Below, piece by piece: positions 1 to 8,737 of a stretch of 64,000 nucleotides of DNA. This DNA is from Halobellus sp. MBLA0158 (GTDB lineage Archaea; Halobacteriota; Halobacteria; Halobacteriales; Haloferacaceae), in assembly GCF_041477585.1 (NCBI RefSeq), contig NZ_JBGNYA010000001.1, positions 2,418,001-2,482,000 of the forward strand, read 5' to 3'. Under the pieces are notes generated by a model. The model saw only the letters and a program-made list of their open reading frames with translations, searched no databases and was not told the origin of the DNA. The number at the start of each line of letters is the position of its first letter. Position 1 is the first letter of the stretch. The translations under genes were made by a program, and so were the position numbers.

Positions 1-805
1 CGGCGGCGGCCGCGGGGTCGGCGTCCGCGGCGACCACCGTCGGATTCTTCCCGCCCATCTCGCACTGCGCTCGCGCGCCGCGGTCGACGGCCGTCTCGTA
101 GACCTGCGTGCCGACGGCCGTCGAGCCGGTGAACGACACCGCGTCCACGTCCTCGTGGGCGACCATGTACGAGCCCGTCGATCCGCTCGCGGTGACGACG
201 TTCGCGACCCCGTCGGGGAGGCCCGCCTCGTCGAGCGCCTCGAAGAGCTCCACCGCGGGGCCGGGCGCGAGCGACGCCGGCTTCAGGACCGCGGTCGTCC
301 CGGCCGCCAGCGCGGGCGCCAGTTTCCAGGCGGGAATCGCGATCGGGTAGTTCCACGGCGTGATGAGCGCCGCGACGCCGACCGGCTCCTCTCGGGTGTA
401 GAGGTTGGTGTCCGGGCCGCTGGCGGCCTTGCGCTCGCCCGCGAGGTCGCGGGCCTGCTCGGCGAAGTAATAGAAGATGTCGACGGCGCGCTGGACCTCT
501 CCGCCGGCCTCGGCGTGGGTCTTCCCCTCCTCGGCGGTCAGCCGCTCTGTCAGTTCTTCCGAACGGTCGTCGAGGATGCCCGCGGCTCGTCGCAGTATCG
601 CCCCGCGCTCGGGGCCGGGCGTCGCCGCCCACGCCGATGCCGCCTCGTTCGCCGCCCGGATCGCCCGCTCGGCGTCCTCGTCGCCGGCGGCCGGGTACTC
701 CGCGACGACCTCGTCGGGCGCCGCGGGGTTCGTCGTCTCGAACGTCTCGCCGGTGGTCGATCCGACCCACTCCCCGTCCACGTAGTTATGATACGTCTTT
801 GTCAC
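1..805 (-). CDS. Aldehyde dehydrogenase, N-terminal part (cut by window edge)
   Basis: NAD(P)-dependent aldehyde dehydrogenase oxidising an aldehyde to its acid; only about the first 268 residues lie in the window and the catalytic Cys is beyond the left edge. Visible family features: an ITPWNYP segment, the WKLAPALAAGN cofactor region, an SFTGSTAVG loop and the general-base Glu in CEMGGKNP. I chose GTG at 805 (reads MTKTYHNYVDGEW); the ATG two bases upstream runs straight into a stop. It is divergent from the FAH-fold dehydratase at 941. In pentose and related oxidative sugar pathways of haloarchaea, an FAH-fold dehydratase feeds an alpha-ketoglutarate-semialdehyde dehydrogenase, so this gene could be that enzyme (inference). 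Confidence 0.85.
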   Translation of the reverse strand, partial: MTKTYHNYVDGEWVGSTTGETFETTNPAAPDEVVAEYPAAGDEDAERAIRAANEAASAWAATPGPERGAILRRAAGILDDRSEELTERLTAEEGKTHAEAGGEVQRAVDIFYYFAEQARDLAGERKAASGPDTNLYTREEPVGVAALITPWNYPIAIPAWKLAPALAAGTTAVLKPASLAPGPAVELFEALDEAGLPDGVANVVTASGSTGSYMVAHEDVDAVSFTGSTAVGTQVYETAVDRGARAQCEMGGKNPTVVAADADPAAAA

Positions 806-910
806 ATATACGCTATCAACGGACAGGCATACGATTCTTACGGTCGATCGGGGGTCGCGCGGACGAGGATCGCCGCCACCCGTGTCGGATTCGGCCACCA
901 CCCCACCAAA

Positions 911-920
911 GCATAAATAC
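911..920 (+). promoter_or_regulatory. TATA-like box of the FAH-fold dehydratase gene
   Basis: The AT-rich element GCATAAATAC lies about 25 nt before the ATG at 941. That is the normal TATA-to-start distance of a leaderless haloarchaeal mRNA and argues for 941 rather than the ATG at 926. Confidence 0.55.
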
Positions 921-940
921 CGCGAATGACTTGTTCGGCT

Positions 941-1810
941 ATGCGATACTACCAGCTCGGCGACGCCGACGAGTCGCGGCTCGCCGTCAGGACGCCGGAC
1001 GGGCTCTACGACCTGACGGCGGCCAACGCCGACGTCGCGACGTACCGCGACCTCGTCCGGGCCGCCGCCATCGCCGACCTGAACGCCGACGAGATCGCGA
1101 GCGGGATCGTCGCCGACGCGCCCCGCATCGACGAGGCGGCGATCGAGGGCTCGGTCCGGCGGCCGCTGGTCCCCAGCGAGGTGTGGGCGGCCGGCGTGAC
1201 CTACCGGATCAGCGAGGAGGCGCGCCGCGAGGAGAGCGCGATGGAGCAGATCTACGTCGACGTCTACGAGGCCGACCGCCCGGAGGTGTTCTTCAAGGCG
1301 ACGCCGAGCCGACTCGTCGGTCCCGGAGAGGCCGTCGGGATCCGCCGCGACTCCGACTGGGACGTCCCCGAGCCGGAACTGGGCGTCGTGCTCCACCGGG
1401 GCGAGATCGTCGGCTTCACGATCGGCAACGATATGAGCAGCCGCTCCATCGAGGGCCGGAATCCGCTGTACCTCCCGCAGGCGAAGGTCTACGACAGGTG
1501 CTGTTCGATCGGCCCGTGCGTCCGTTCGGCCGCGTCGCTGGAGGATCCCCAGGACCTGGAAATGTGGATGACGATCGAACGCGACGGCGACCGCCTGTTC
1601 GAGGAGTCGACGAACACCGGCGGGATGGTCCGGTCGCTGGAGGAGCTCGTCGAGTGCTACGTCGACCACAATGCCGTCCCGGAACTGTCGGTCCTGTTGA
1701 CCGGCACCTCGCTCGTCCCCTCGGAGGGCTTCACGCTCCGGGAGGGAGACCGGATCGACATCGGCATCGAGGGGATCGGCTCGATCACCAACCCGGTCAC
1801 CGTCGTCTGA
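941..1810 (+). CDS. Fumarylacetoacetate hydrolase-fold protein, probable 2-keto-3-deoxy sugar acid dehydratase
   Basis: Member of the FAH fold (metal-dependent hydrolases, isomerases and dehydratases of 2-keto acids), 289 aa. The N-terminal MRYYQLGD and the C-terminal core carry the metal-ligand cluster: Glu residues in PEPELGVV near residue 145 and the Asp in GNDMSSR near 162. The start at 941 follows a TATA-like box at 911-920; the ATG at 926 would sit too close to it. Its divergent aldehyde dehydrogenase neighbour suggests the dehydratase/semialdehyde-dehydrogenase pair of oxidative pentose or deoxy-sugar degradation known in Haloferax. Other FAH activities (acylpyruvase, ureidoglycolate lyase) cannot be excluded. 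Confidence 0.8.
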   Translation: MRYYQLGDADESRLAVRTPDGLYDLTAANADVATYRDLVRAAAIADLNADEIASGIVADAPRIDEAAIEGSVRRPLVPSEVWAAGVTYRISEEARREESAMEQIYVDVYEADRPEVFFKATPSRLVGPGEAVGIRRDSDWDVPEPELGVVLHRGEIVGFTIGNDMSSRSIEGRNPLYLPQAKVYDRCCSIGPCVRSAASLEDPQDLEMWMTIERDGDRLFEESTNTGGMVRSLEELVECYVDHNAVPELSVLLTGTSLVPSEGFTLREGDRIDIGIEGIGSITNPVTVV

Positions 1811-1876
1811 GGCGTCCGCGCCGCTGGGCCGCGGCGCGAACTGTCGGCGGCGAGAGCGTCGAGTCGCGGACGGGTA

Positions 1877-3133
1877 CTACTCGAGGGCGTACATCCGACC
1901 GTCGGTGCCGCCGAAGTACAGCGTCCCGTCGATCAGCGCCGGGCTGGCCCCGACGCCGCGGCCGCCGATCTCCATGAACCACTCCGCCTCGCCGTCCGTG
2001 GTGAGCGCCTGGACGCCGACGCCCTCGCCTTCGGTCTGGCTGTGCGTGCCGAAGTACAGGCGGCCGTCGGAGACGACCGGACTGCTGCCGATCTCCAGCG
2101 CCGTGGTCTCGAACCGCCAGCGTTCCTCGCCGGTCCGGCGGTCGAACTTGTACATCTCCGCGTAGTACGTCGTCGGGTCGTCGAGGGAGTTGTACGGCGT
2201 GTCCCCGACGTAGACGCCGTCCCGATCGACGGCGACCGACCCGGAGATGTACTGCGAGAAGGGCTCGGCCAGCCAGACCCGCTCGCCGCTGTCGGCGTCG
2301 ACGGCGTGGACGTTCCCGTCCCAGTCCGCGACGAAGACCGTCCCGTACGCGAGCGCCGGGCTGGACCAGATCATATCCGACGCCTCGTACATCCAGGCGA
2401 CCTCGCCCGTCTCCGAGTCGAGCGCGTACAGCGTCTCGTCGGAGGCGCCGATGTAGACCGTCCCGTCGTCGACGGCGGGCGTGCTCACGACCTCGTCCCC
2501 GACGGGGCGTTCCCAGCGCGTGTCGCCCGTGGCCGCATCGAGCGCGTACACCCAGCCGTTCTCGGAGACGTCGGCCTCCTCGGCGTACCAGGCGCAGGCC
2601 AGATTGTGACAGCCGACGCCGAGGTAGACCGTCCCGTCGACGACCGTCGGGCTGCCGCGGATCAGCCCGCCGAGTTCGCGGGTCCACCGCTCCTCGCCGC
2701 TCTCGGCGTCGACCGCGTACAGGCCCGTGTCGTAGGAGCCGACGTAGACGGTCCCGTCGGCGTACGCCGGCGTCGCCTCGATGCGCCCGCCGGTCGCGTA
2801 CGACCACCGCTCCTCGCCGGTCGCGGCGTCGAGCGCGTAGAGGTTCGCGTCGGTACAGCCGACGAACACCGTGCCGTCGGCGACGATCGGACTGCCCCAG
2901 AAGGCCCCGCCGGCGTCGAAAGTCCACTCGGTCGACGGGTCCGAACTCGTCGGCGACACGCCGCGGGCGTACCCCGTGTTGTGCTCGTGTCCGCGGAACG
3001 ACGGCCACTCCGTCACCGCGTCGGTGACGGGGTGCGATCCCGAGCGCCCGGTCCGGGGAGCGGCACAGCCAGCAGCGAGCCCGACGGCCGCGGTCGATAT
3101 GGCCGAGAGGAATCCGCGTCGGTCTGTCCACAT
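1877..3133 (-). CDS. Tat-exported PQQ-like beta-propeller lipoprotein
   Basis: Predicted outer-face lipoprotein of 418 aa. The N-terminus has a twin-arginine motif (DRRGFL, residues 4-9), a hydrophobic stretch and a lipobox ending at Cys23. The rest is a run of PQQ-type blades, each with a variant of TVYVG...LYALDA.TGEERW, typical of BamB-like or PQQ-enzyme-like propellers; no catalytic PQQ-dehydrogenase residues are recognised. The frame stays open upstream to 3259, but only the ATG at 3133 places the Tat signal at the N-terminus, and a TAATAAT element about 30 nt upstream (3160-3166) supports it. The role is unknown; binding or scaffolding at the cell surface is plausible. It is transcribed separately from the adjacent liv genes. 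Confidence 0.8.
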   Translation of the reverse strand: MWTDRRGFLSAISTAAVGLAAGCAAPRTGRSGSHPVTDAVTEWPSFRGHEHNTGYARGVSPTSSDPSTEWTFDAGGAFWGSPIVADGTVFVGCTDANLYALDAATGEERWSYATGGRIEATPAYADGTVYVGSYDTGLYAVDAESGEERWTRELGGLIRGSPTVVDGTVYLGVGCHNLACAWYAEEADVSENGWVYALDAATGDTRWERPVGDEVVSTPAVDDGTVYIGASDETLYALDSETGEVAWMYEASDMIWSSPALAYGTVFVADWDGNVHAVDADSGERVWLAEPFSQYISGSVAVDRDGVYVGDTPYNSLDDPTTYYAEMYKFDRRTGEERWRFETTALEIGSSPVVSDGRLYFGTHSQTEGEGVGVQALTTDGEAEWFMEIGGRGVGASPALIDGTLYFGGTDGRMYALE

Positions 3134-3299
3134 ACATCGACGTACTTCGGAGGTACGCGTAATAATCCTGTGGCACGTCCGGGGTGCGAACGCGAGTGGG
3201 AGTCGGCGCCGAGCCTCCGCCCATATGAGTACTCTCTGTTTACCGCCGAACGCCGTCACCGGCGGGTGGCGTTCGGTGGTAAGACGAGAGCGATCACTA

Positions 3300-4043
3300 T
3301 CAGACGACGAGGTACTGATCGAGGTCCTCGTCTCTGAGTTCGGCGACCGAGCCCTCGTGGACGATGCGGCCCTGGTCGAGGACGTAGCCGCGGTCTGCGA
3401 GCTTCAGCGCCTGGCGGACGTTCTGTTCGATGATCATCACGGTCAGCCCGCGGTCGGCGATCTCGTCTATCGAGGAGACCACCGACTCGACGATCTGGGG
3501 CGCGAGGCCCTCGGTCGGTTCGTCGAGCAACAGCAGGTCCAGATCCGGGAGCCGCAGCGTGCGCGCGATCGAGAGCATCTGCTGTTCGCCGCCCGAGAGC
3601 GTGCCGGCCTCCTGGTCGCGCCGCTCTTCGAGCCGCGGGAACAGCTCGTAGAGCTCCGCCTGGTCCATCGTGCTCTCGCCGTCGCCGCGCGCCCGCCTCC
3701 GGACCGTGTTCCACCACCCGGTCGTGATCTTCGAGAGCTTGAGGTTCTCCTCGACCGTCAGGTGGGTGAAGACGCGCCGCTCTTCGGGGACGACGCCGAT
3801 CCCGCCCATCACGACGTCGTCTTCCTCCCAGTCGGTGATGTCCTGGCCGTCGAACCGCACCGCGCCGCCCCGCACCTCCGGCGGCTCGGCCCCGACGATG
3901 CTCCGGACCGTGGTCGTCTTCCCCGCGCCGTTCCGACCGAGGAGCGTGACGATCTCGCCCTCGTCGATCGTCATCGAGACGCCGCGGAGGATGTGGCTCT
4001 CGCCGTAGTAGGCGTGGACGCCGTCCAGTTCGAGCAGGCTCAT
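3300..4043 (-). CDS. livF: Branched-chain amino acid-type ABC transporter ATPase LivF
   Basis: Cytoplasmic ATPase of a HAAT-type importer, 247 aa. Walker A GRNGAGKT at residues 36-43, signature LSGGE at 149-153, Walker B LLLLDEP at about 170-176, and the LivF-typical PEERRVF segment. It is the last gene of livHMGF; its ATG overlaps the end of livG by four bases (ATGA), indicating translational coupling. Substrates of this family include branched-chain amino acids, amides, urea and other small organics; the surrounding catabolic genes leave the substrate open. Confidence 0.93.
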   Translation of the reverse strand: MSLLELDGVHAYYGESHILRGVSMTIDEGEIVTLLGRNGAGKTTTVRSIVGAEPPEVRGGAVRFDGQDITDWEEDDVVMGGIGVVPEERRVFTHLTVEENLKLSKITTGWWNTVRRRARGDGESTMDQAELYELFPRLEERRDQEAGTLSGGEQQMLSIARTLRLPDLDLLLLDEPTEGLAPQIVESVVSSIDEIADRGLTVMIIEQNVRQALKLADRGYVLDQGRIVHEGSVAELRDEDLDQYLVV

Positions 4044-4798
4044 ACCACATCACTCCCGAGGTAGGCCTCGCGGACGGTCTCGTTCTCCCTGATCTCGCTG
4101 GGCGTGCCGTCGGCGATGAGCTCGCCCTCGTTGAGGACGAAGATCCGGTCGGAGACCCCGAAGATCACGTCCATGTCGTGCTCGACGAGGCAGATCGTCA
4201 TTCCCCACTCCTCGCGGAGCTGCTCGATCAGTTCGACCGTCATCTCGGTCTCCGTGGGGGACATCCCCGCGGTGGGCTCGTCCATAAACATCAGGTCCGG
4301 TCCCGTCGCGAGGCCGATCGCCACCTCAAGGCGCCGCTTGTCGCCGTACGGGAGCGACTTGGCCTCCAGTTCCTGCTCGTCTTCGAGTTCGATCGTCTCG
4401 AGGACGGTGTCGGTTCGCTCGATGACGTCGTCGAAGTAGTCCCGTCGCCGGAAGAAGTTCACGCTGAAGGAGCCCTCCTCGACCGCGTGGGCCGCGATCT
4501 CGACGTTCTCGCGGACCGTCCGCTCCGGGAAGATCGAGGCCGTCTGGAACGTCCGGCCGACGCCGAGCTGGGCGATCTCGTGGGGATCCATCCCGACGAT
4601 GTCCTGTCCGTCGTAGCGGATGTCGCCGTCGCTCGGGCGGAGCCGGCCGGTGATGACGTTGATCAGCGTCGACTTGCCCGCCCCGTTGGGCCCGATGAGC
4701 GAGACGAGTTCGCCCTGTTCGACCGAGAGATTGACGTCGCTGAGCGCGCGCAGGCCGCCGAAGGTCTTGGTGAGGCCCCGGGTTTCGAGGAGCGACAT
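4040..4798 (-). CDS. livG: Branched-chain amino acid-type ABC transporter ATPase LivG
   Basis: Second ATPase of the HAAT importer, 252 aa. Walker A GPNGAGKS at residues 36-43; the signature is the LivG variant LPYGDKRRLE; Walker B is FMDEP; the C-terminal LivG extension (NEGELIADGTPSEI) is present. The frame continues far upstream inside livM, but the start MSLLETRGLTKTFGG at 4798 overlaps the livM stop by one base (TGATG) and gives the normal family length. It would pair with LivF on the cytoplasmic side of the LivHM permease. Confidence 0.93.
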   Translation of the reverse strand: MSLLETRGLTKTFGGLRALSDVNLSVEQGELVSLIGPNGAGKSTLINVITGRLRPSDGDIRYDGQDIVGMDPHEIAQLGVGRTFQTASIFPERTVRENVEIAAHAVEEGSFSVNFFRRRDYFDDVIERTDTVLETIELEDEQELEAKSLPYGDKRRLEVAIGLATGPDLMFMDEPTAGMSPTETEMTVELIEQLREEWGMTICLVEHDMDVIFGVSDRIFVLNEGELIADGTPSEIRENETVREAYLGSDVV

Positions 4799-5991
4799 CA
4801 CCGGTCGTCCCCCTGTTCGGCGTCCGACCGCAGTCCCGGCGTCTTCCGTTTCAGCTTCTCCGGGATGGTCTGCGGCTCGCGGAGGGCCGCGGTGGCGTCC
4901 GTGATCATCCCCCAGACGCCCTCGGGGTAGGTCCAGACGACGGCGGTGAACGCCAGGGCCACGAGCATCTGCCAGTACTGGCCGATCGGCCCGAGGATCG
5001 AGAGGCCGGGGATGACCCACCCGAGCCCGTTGAGGACAGAGCCCATCCACTGGAAGAGGAACACCCCGACGAGCGGGCCCGCGAGCGTGCCGAGTCCGCC
5101 GAGGACCACCATCACGACGAGGTTCCCGCTGTTCGTCCACAGCATCCGCTCGGGGACGACAGAGCCGCTCATCAGCCCGGGGCCGGTGACCATAAAGAAC
5201 AGCGTCCCGGCCAGCCCGCCGATGAAGGCCGACAGCATAAACGCGGCGTACTTGTACCGCCAGACGTCGAGCCCCACGAACCGCGCGCGGGTCTCGTTTT
5301 CCTGCACCGCCTTGAAGATCAGGCCGTACGGCGACTTCCTGACCCTCGTGATCAGGACGATGGTGGCGACGAAGAAGATGCCGAGGAAGACGTACATCCC
5401 GCTGCCGAGGAACTCCAGCGGGCCCCGGTACTCGCCGAGCGCGAAGACGCCGAGGAGGGGATCGAAGCTCGGTCGGAGCCCGTTTATCCCCTTTGTGATC
5501 GGTTCGAGCGGCTCCCTGACGAGTCGGTAGAGCGTCTGGGCGATCGCCAGCGTGACGATCGCGAAGTAGACGCCGTGCAGGCGGAGCAACACCAGCGCCG
5601 AGAGGAAGGCGAGCACCACCGAAAAGAGGACCCCGACGACCAGGATCAACAGCGGCGAGCCGCTGACGTGGAGGGCAAACAGCGCCGCCGCGTACCCCGA
5701 GCCGCCCCAGAACATCGCGTGGCCGAAGGAGAGCAGCCCGGTCTGGCCCAGCAGGAAATTGAACGAAAGCCCCAGCAGCATCCACGCCATCATACTCAGC
5801 GCGAGGCGATGATACCCCTGGACGAAATCGGAGATCACCGGCGCGCTCGATATCGTCCACGAGAAGGTGAGGACGAACACGACCGCGGCGCCGCCGATGA
5901 ACCGCTCTGTGTGTTTGATCTGGTCCCAGGTCTCCACGCTGAGCAGCCGCCCGTCGACGCCGATGCGCCGTCTGAGGTCTTCGCGGTTCAT
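4798..5991 (-). CDS. livM: Branched-chain amino acid-type ABC transporter permease LivM
   Basis: Polytopic inner-membrane permease of 397 aa with the family motifs GQTGLLSFGHAMFWG and GGLGTLAGPLVG, and a run of hydrophobic helices. The N-terminal extension with many charged residues before the first helix is common in LivM. The start codon overlaps the livH stop (ATGA). The C-terminus is short and hydrophilic (KLKRKTPGLRSDAEQ). It forms the membrane channel with LivH. Confidence 0.92.
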   Translation of the reverse strand: MNREDLRRRIGVDGRLLSVETWDQIKHTERFIGGAAVVFVLTFSWTISSAPVISDFVQGYHRLALSMMAWMLLGLSFNFLLGQTGLLSFGHAMFWGGSGYAAALFALHVSGSPLLILVVGVLFSVVLAFLSALVLLRLHGVYFAIVTLAIAQTLYRLVREPLEPITKGINGLRPSFDPLLGVFALGEYRGPLEFLGSGMYVFLGIFFVATIVLITRVRKSPYGLIFKAVQENETRARFVGLDVWRYKYAAFMLSAFIGGLAGTLFFMVTGPGLMSGSVVPERMLWTNSGNLVVMVVLGGLGTLAGPLVGVFLFQWMGSVLNGLGWVIPGLSILGPIGQYWQMLVALAFTAVVWTYPEGVWGMITDATAALREPQTIPEKLKRKTPGLRSDAEQGDDR

Positions 5992-6932
5992 TGGGCGATC
6001 GCCTCACTTTCGAAGAGCCCGTTCGGTCGGAACGCGAGCACGATGATCGCGAGCACGTAGATGCTTGCAGTGGACATACTCGGAACGAACACGCCGACGA
6101 CTGCAACGCTCAGTCCCGCCAACAGCGACGCGAGGATCGTCCCCCGGAGGCTCCCGACGCCGCCCATAATCACGATGACGAGCGCCGGGATGATGATCTC
6201 GACGCCGGACTGGTAGCTGAACCCGAACTGGAAGCCGCCGAGCAGGCCGCCGATCCCGGCGTAGGCCGCGCCGATCGCGAAGATCAGGAGGAACGGCCGG
6301 TCCACGCGGATCCCGAGGAGTCGGGTCATCTCGGTGTCCTCGGTGCCCGCACGCACGGCGAGCCCGTAGTTCGTGTACCGGTAGAACGCGACGATCACGC
6401 CGATCAGTACGAGCGTGAGGAGGACGGCGATGACCCGCACGGTCGACACCGACTCGAACCCCGGCGGGACGCCGATGCCCGGCAGCTCGAAGGCGCCCAG
6501 GAGCCAGTCCGGTCGCGGGTACAGGAGCGACGACTTGCCGAAGATCTCCCCGACCACCTCCTGGAATACGAGCAGGATCCCGAAGGTCACCAGCAACTGA
6601 TCCAGCAAGGGCCGATCGTAGAACGGCTTCGCGAGGAAGTGCTCCATCACCACGCCGGCGAGGAACACGACGATCGGCACCACGACGAGTGCCGCGACGA
6701 AGCCGGCGTCCAGGCCGAACTGGCCCATCCCCGCGAGGATCCCGTCGCTGTACTGATTCGTCCCGGCGATCACGTACCCGAGATACGCTCCGAAGAGGTA
6801 CAGCGCGCCGTGCGCCATGTTCACATACTGGAGGGACCCGAAGATGATCGAGAGGCCGATCGCCACCAGGACGTAGATCGAGGCCCGGAACAGCACATTG
6901 AAGCTGAACTGGATCACCTCGGCGACGACCAT
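5988..6932 (-). CDS. livH: Branched-chain amino acid-type ABC transporter permease LivH
   Basis: First membrane component of the importer, 314 aa, with the LivH hallmarks GSLQYVNMAHGALYLFGAYLG near the N-terminus and VIVIMGGVGSLRGTILAS near the C-terminus. A TATA-like element (GCATATTACC, minus strand, about 6958-6967) lies about 30 nt before the ATG, so livHMGF may have its own promoter separate from livK, whose stop is 187 bp upstream. Confidence 0.92.
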   Translation of the reverse strand: MVVAEVIQFSFNVLFRASIYVLVAIGLSIIFGSLQYVNMAHGALYLFGAYLGYVIAGTNQYSDGILAGMGQFGLDAGFVAALVVVPIVVFLAGVVMEHFLAKPFYDRPLLDQLLVTFGILLVFQEVVGEIFGKSSLLYPRPDWLLGAFELPGIGVPPGFESVSTVRVIAVLLTLVLIGVIVAFYRYTNYGLAVRAGTEDTEMTRLLGIRVDRPFLLIFAIGAAYAGIGGLLGGFQFGFSYQSGVEIIIPALVIVIMGGVGSLRGTILASLLAGLSVAVVGVFVPSMSTASIYVLAIIVLAFRPNGLFESEAIAQ

Positions 6933-7118
6933 TGCTATGCACCCCGCCTGTGTACTGTGGTAATATGCATCACGATTTGTGCTAATACGTTCCCCACTAA
7001 TCCTTGATGAATCTTACTGTACTTTTCGGCGTGTCACACGGAGTAGACGACGCCCCGGTCGGAAACGGGTCGCAAACGCAAAGGAGTCGCGACCGACCGG
7101 ACTCACACCACGTTCCGG

Positions 7119-8522
7119 TTACTCGTCCCCGTAGGGGCCGAGTTCGCAGTTCGTCGCCGGCGCCTCGTTACAGCCGTAGACCAGCGGTTCGGTCGTCCTG
7201 ACCACTTCCGTCCGGATGCCGAGTTCCTCGGCGCGGTCGTCGCCGACGCCGCGGACGAAGTAGTAGGGCCGTTCGACCTGGTGGTCGCACTCGCGGAACT
7301 GGGAGTCGCCCCAGGCCTGGCTCCACTCGAAGTTCTCCAGTTCGCGGATGACCGTCGGCGGGTGGAAGGTCCCGGCCTGTTCGACCGCCATCGCGTACAC
7401 CAGCACGCTCTCGTAGGTGTGCAGGTGGCTCTGATTCGGCGTGGCGTCGTACTCGTCCTCGAACGCCTGGACGAAGATCTCCGACGCCTCGTTGCCGGCG
7501 CCGGGGTTCCACGGCTCGCCCCCGTAGACGCCCTCGGCGGCCGACCCCATCGGATTGAGCGTGAACGCGCTGACGTGGGGGATGATCACGTCGATCTCCT
7601 CTGTGAGACCGGCGTCGACCATCTGCTGGAGCCCGCTCGCCGCGAATCCGCCGAAGCTCGAGAAGTACAGGACGTCCGCCCCGGACTCCTGGAGCGCGGA
7701 GATCTGCGAGGAGTGGTCGTTCTCGTCCTCGGCGATCGGCGCCTCGCCGGCGAGCTCCCACGGGCCGTTGTCCACGAGGTACTTCGTGGCCGCGGCGCTG
7801 TTGGACTGCCCGTAGGAGTAGTCCATGTAGATGTGGAACAGCGAGCGGTCCTCGCCGAGCTCCGCCGGCGCGGCCTCGCCCATCATCATCCCGATGATCT
7901 CGGCGTGGAAGGTCGGATGGAAGTAGTACCGCGAGCAGTTCTCGCCGCTGATGCTGGACGACGTGGAGTTGCCGGCCATGAACGGCACGTTGTTCGCCGC
8001 CGCAATCTCCTCCATCGCGATGGTGACCGTACTGGACATCCCGCCCGTCCAGAACTGGGCGTTATCCTGATTGATGATCTGCTGGGCGTTCTCGCGGGCG
8101 GTCTGTGCGTTCGTCGCGGTGTCGTACGCGGTCGACTCGACCTCGTAGCCGAGGACGCCGTTGCCGCTCAGGAGATCGGTGTTGTCGACCAGGCCGCCGC
8201 CGTTGTTCAGGTGGTCGATGATGAGGTCGAAGCCCTCGCGCTGGTCCTGGCCGTCGGGGCCGAGACCGCCGGACTCGGGTCCGTTGAAACTGATCGTGAC
8301 CGAATCGCCCTCGGGCGGCCAGTTGCCGATCGGGTCCTCCTCGCCGACCAGTTCGTCGCCGCCTCCGGTACTGGTCCCGCCGCCGCTGCCCGCGGTGGTC
8401 CCGTTGCCACCGCCGCCACCGTTGCCCTGGCAGCCCGCCAAGCCGACGGCGAGGCCGCCGGCGGTGATGCTCTTCAAATACCGTCGTCGCGACTGGTCTG
8501 ATGAGGAACGCTGGTCTGTCAT
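7119..8522 (-). CDS. livK: Tat lipoprotein, periplasmic-binding protein of the Liv-type importer (LivK)
   Basis: Substrate-binding protein of type I fold (Peripla_BP_6), 467 aa, anchored outside the membrane. Tat motif SRRRYLK at residues 11-17, lipobox Cys31 in GLAGC, then a Gly/Ser/Thr-rich linker of about 40 residues and the binding domain. Start MTDQRSSS at 8522 was chosen over the frame start at 8534 because it puts the Tat signal at the usual distance. A TATATG element near 8543-8548 precedes it. It is the first gene of the livK-livHMGF set and defines the substrate, which cannot be read from the sequence. Confidence 0.92.
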   Translation of the reverse strand: MTDQRSSSDQSRRRYLKSITAGGLAVGLAGCQGNGGGGGNGTTAGSGGGTSTGGGDELVGEEDPIGNWPPEGDSVTISFNGPESGGLGPDGQDQREGFDLIIDHLNNGGGLVDNTDLLSGNGVLGYEVESTAYDTATNAQTARENAQQIINQDNAQFWTGGMSSTVTIAMEEIAAANNVPFMAGNSTSSSISGENCSRYYFHPTFHAEIIGMMMGEAAPAELGEDRSLFHIYMDYSYGQSNSAAATKYLVDNGPWELAGEAPIAEDENDHSSQISALQESGADVLYFSSFGGFAASGLQQMVDAGLTEEIDVIIPHVSAFTLNPMGSAAEGVYGGEPWNPGAGNEASEIFVQAFEDEYDATPNQSHLHTYESVLVYAMAVEQAGTFHPPTVIRELENFEWSQAWGDSQFRECDHQVERPYYFVRGVGDDRAEELGIRTEVVRTTEPLVYGCNEAPATNCELGPYGDE

Positions 8523-8737
8523 AATTGTTAGCACAGCCTACAGCTATATGACACCATACATAACTTAAATCTTTGGTGGCGTCAATAGTCAATCCCCCAT
8601 CAGGCGCGGCTGTCGGTACGCTGATCGGGACCGATCGGTCGACGCGCCGGCGCAGAAGTCGGCTCGGTCGGAGTGCTCTGGACTCGAAGTTCGGGCGACA
8701 ATCGGAAATCGGAGCCCCAATCGGCGAATCTTCCCGC

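Noticed and set aside
637-1977. 446-codon Arg-rich plus-strand frame
   Set aside because: Overlaps the FAH-fold gene in another frame; Arg/Pro-rich reading of GC-rich DNA, opposite of haloarchaeal acidity.
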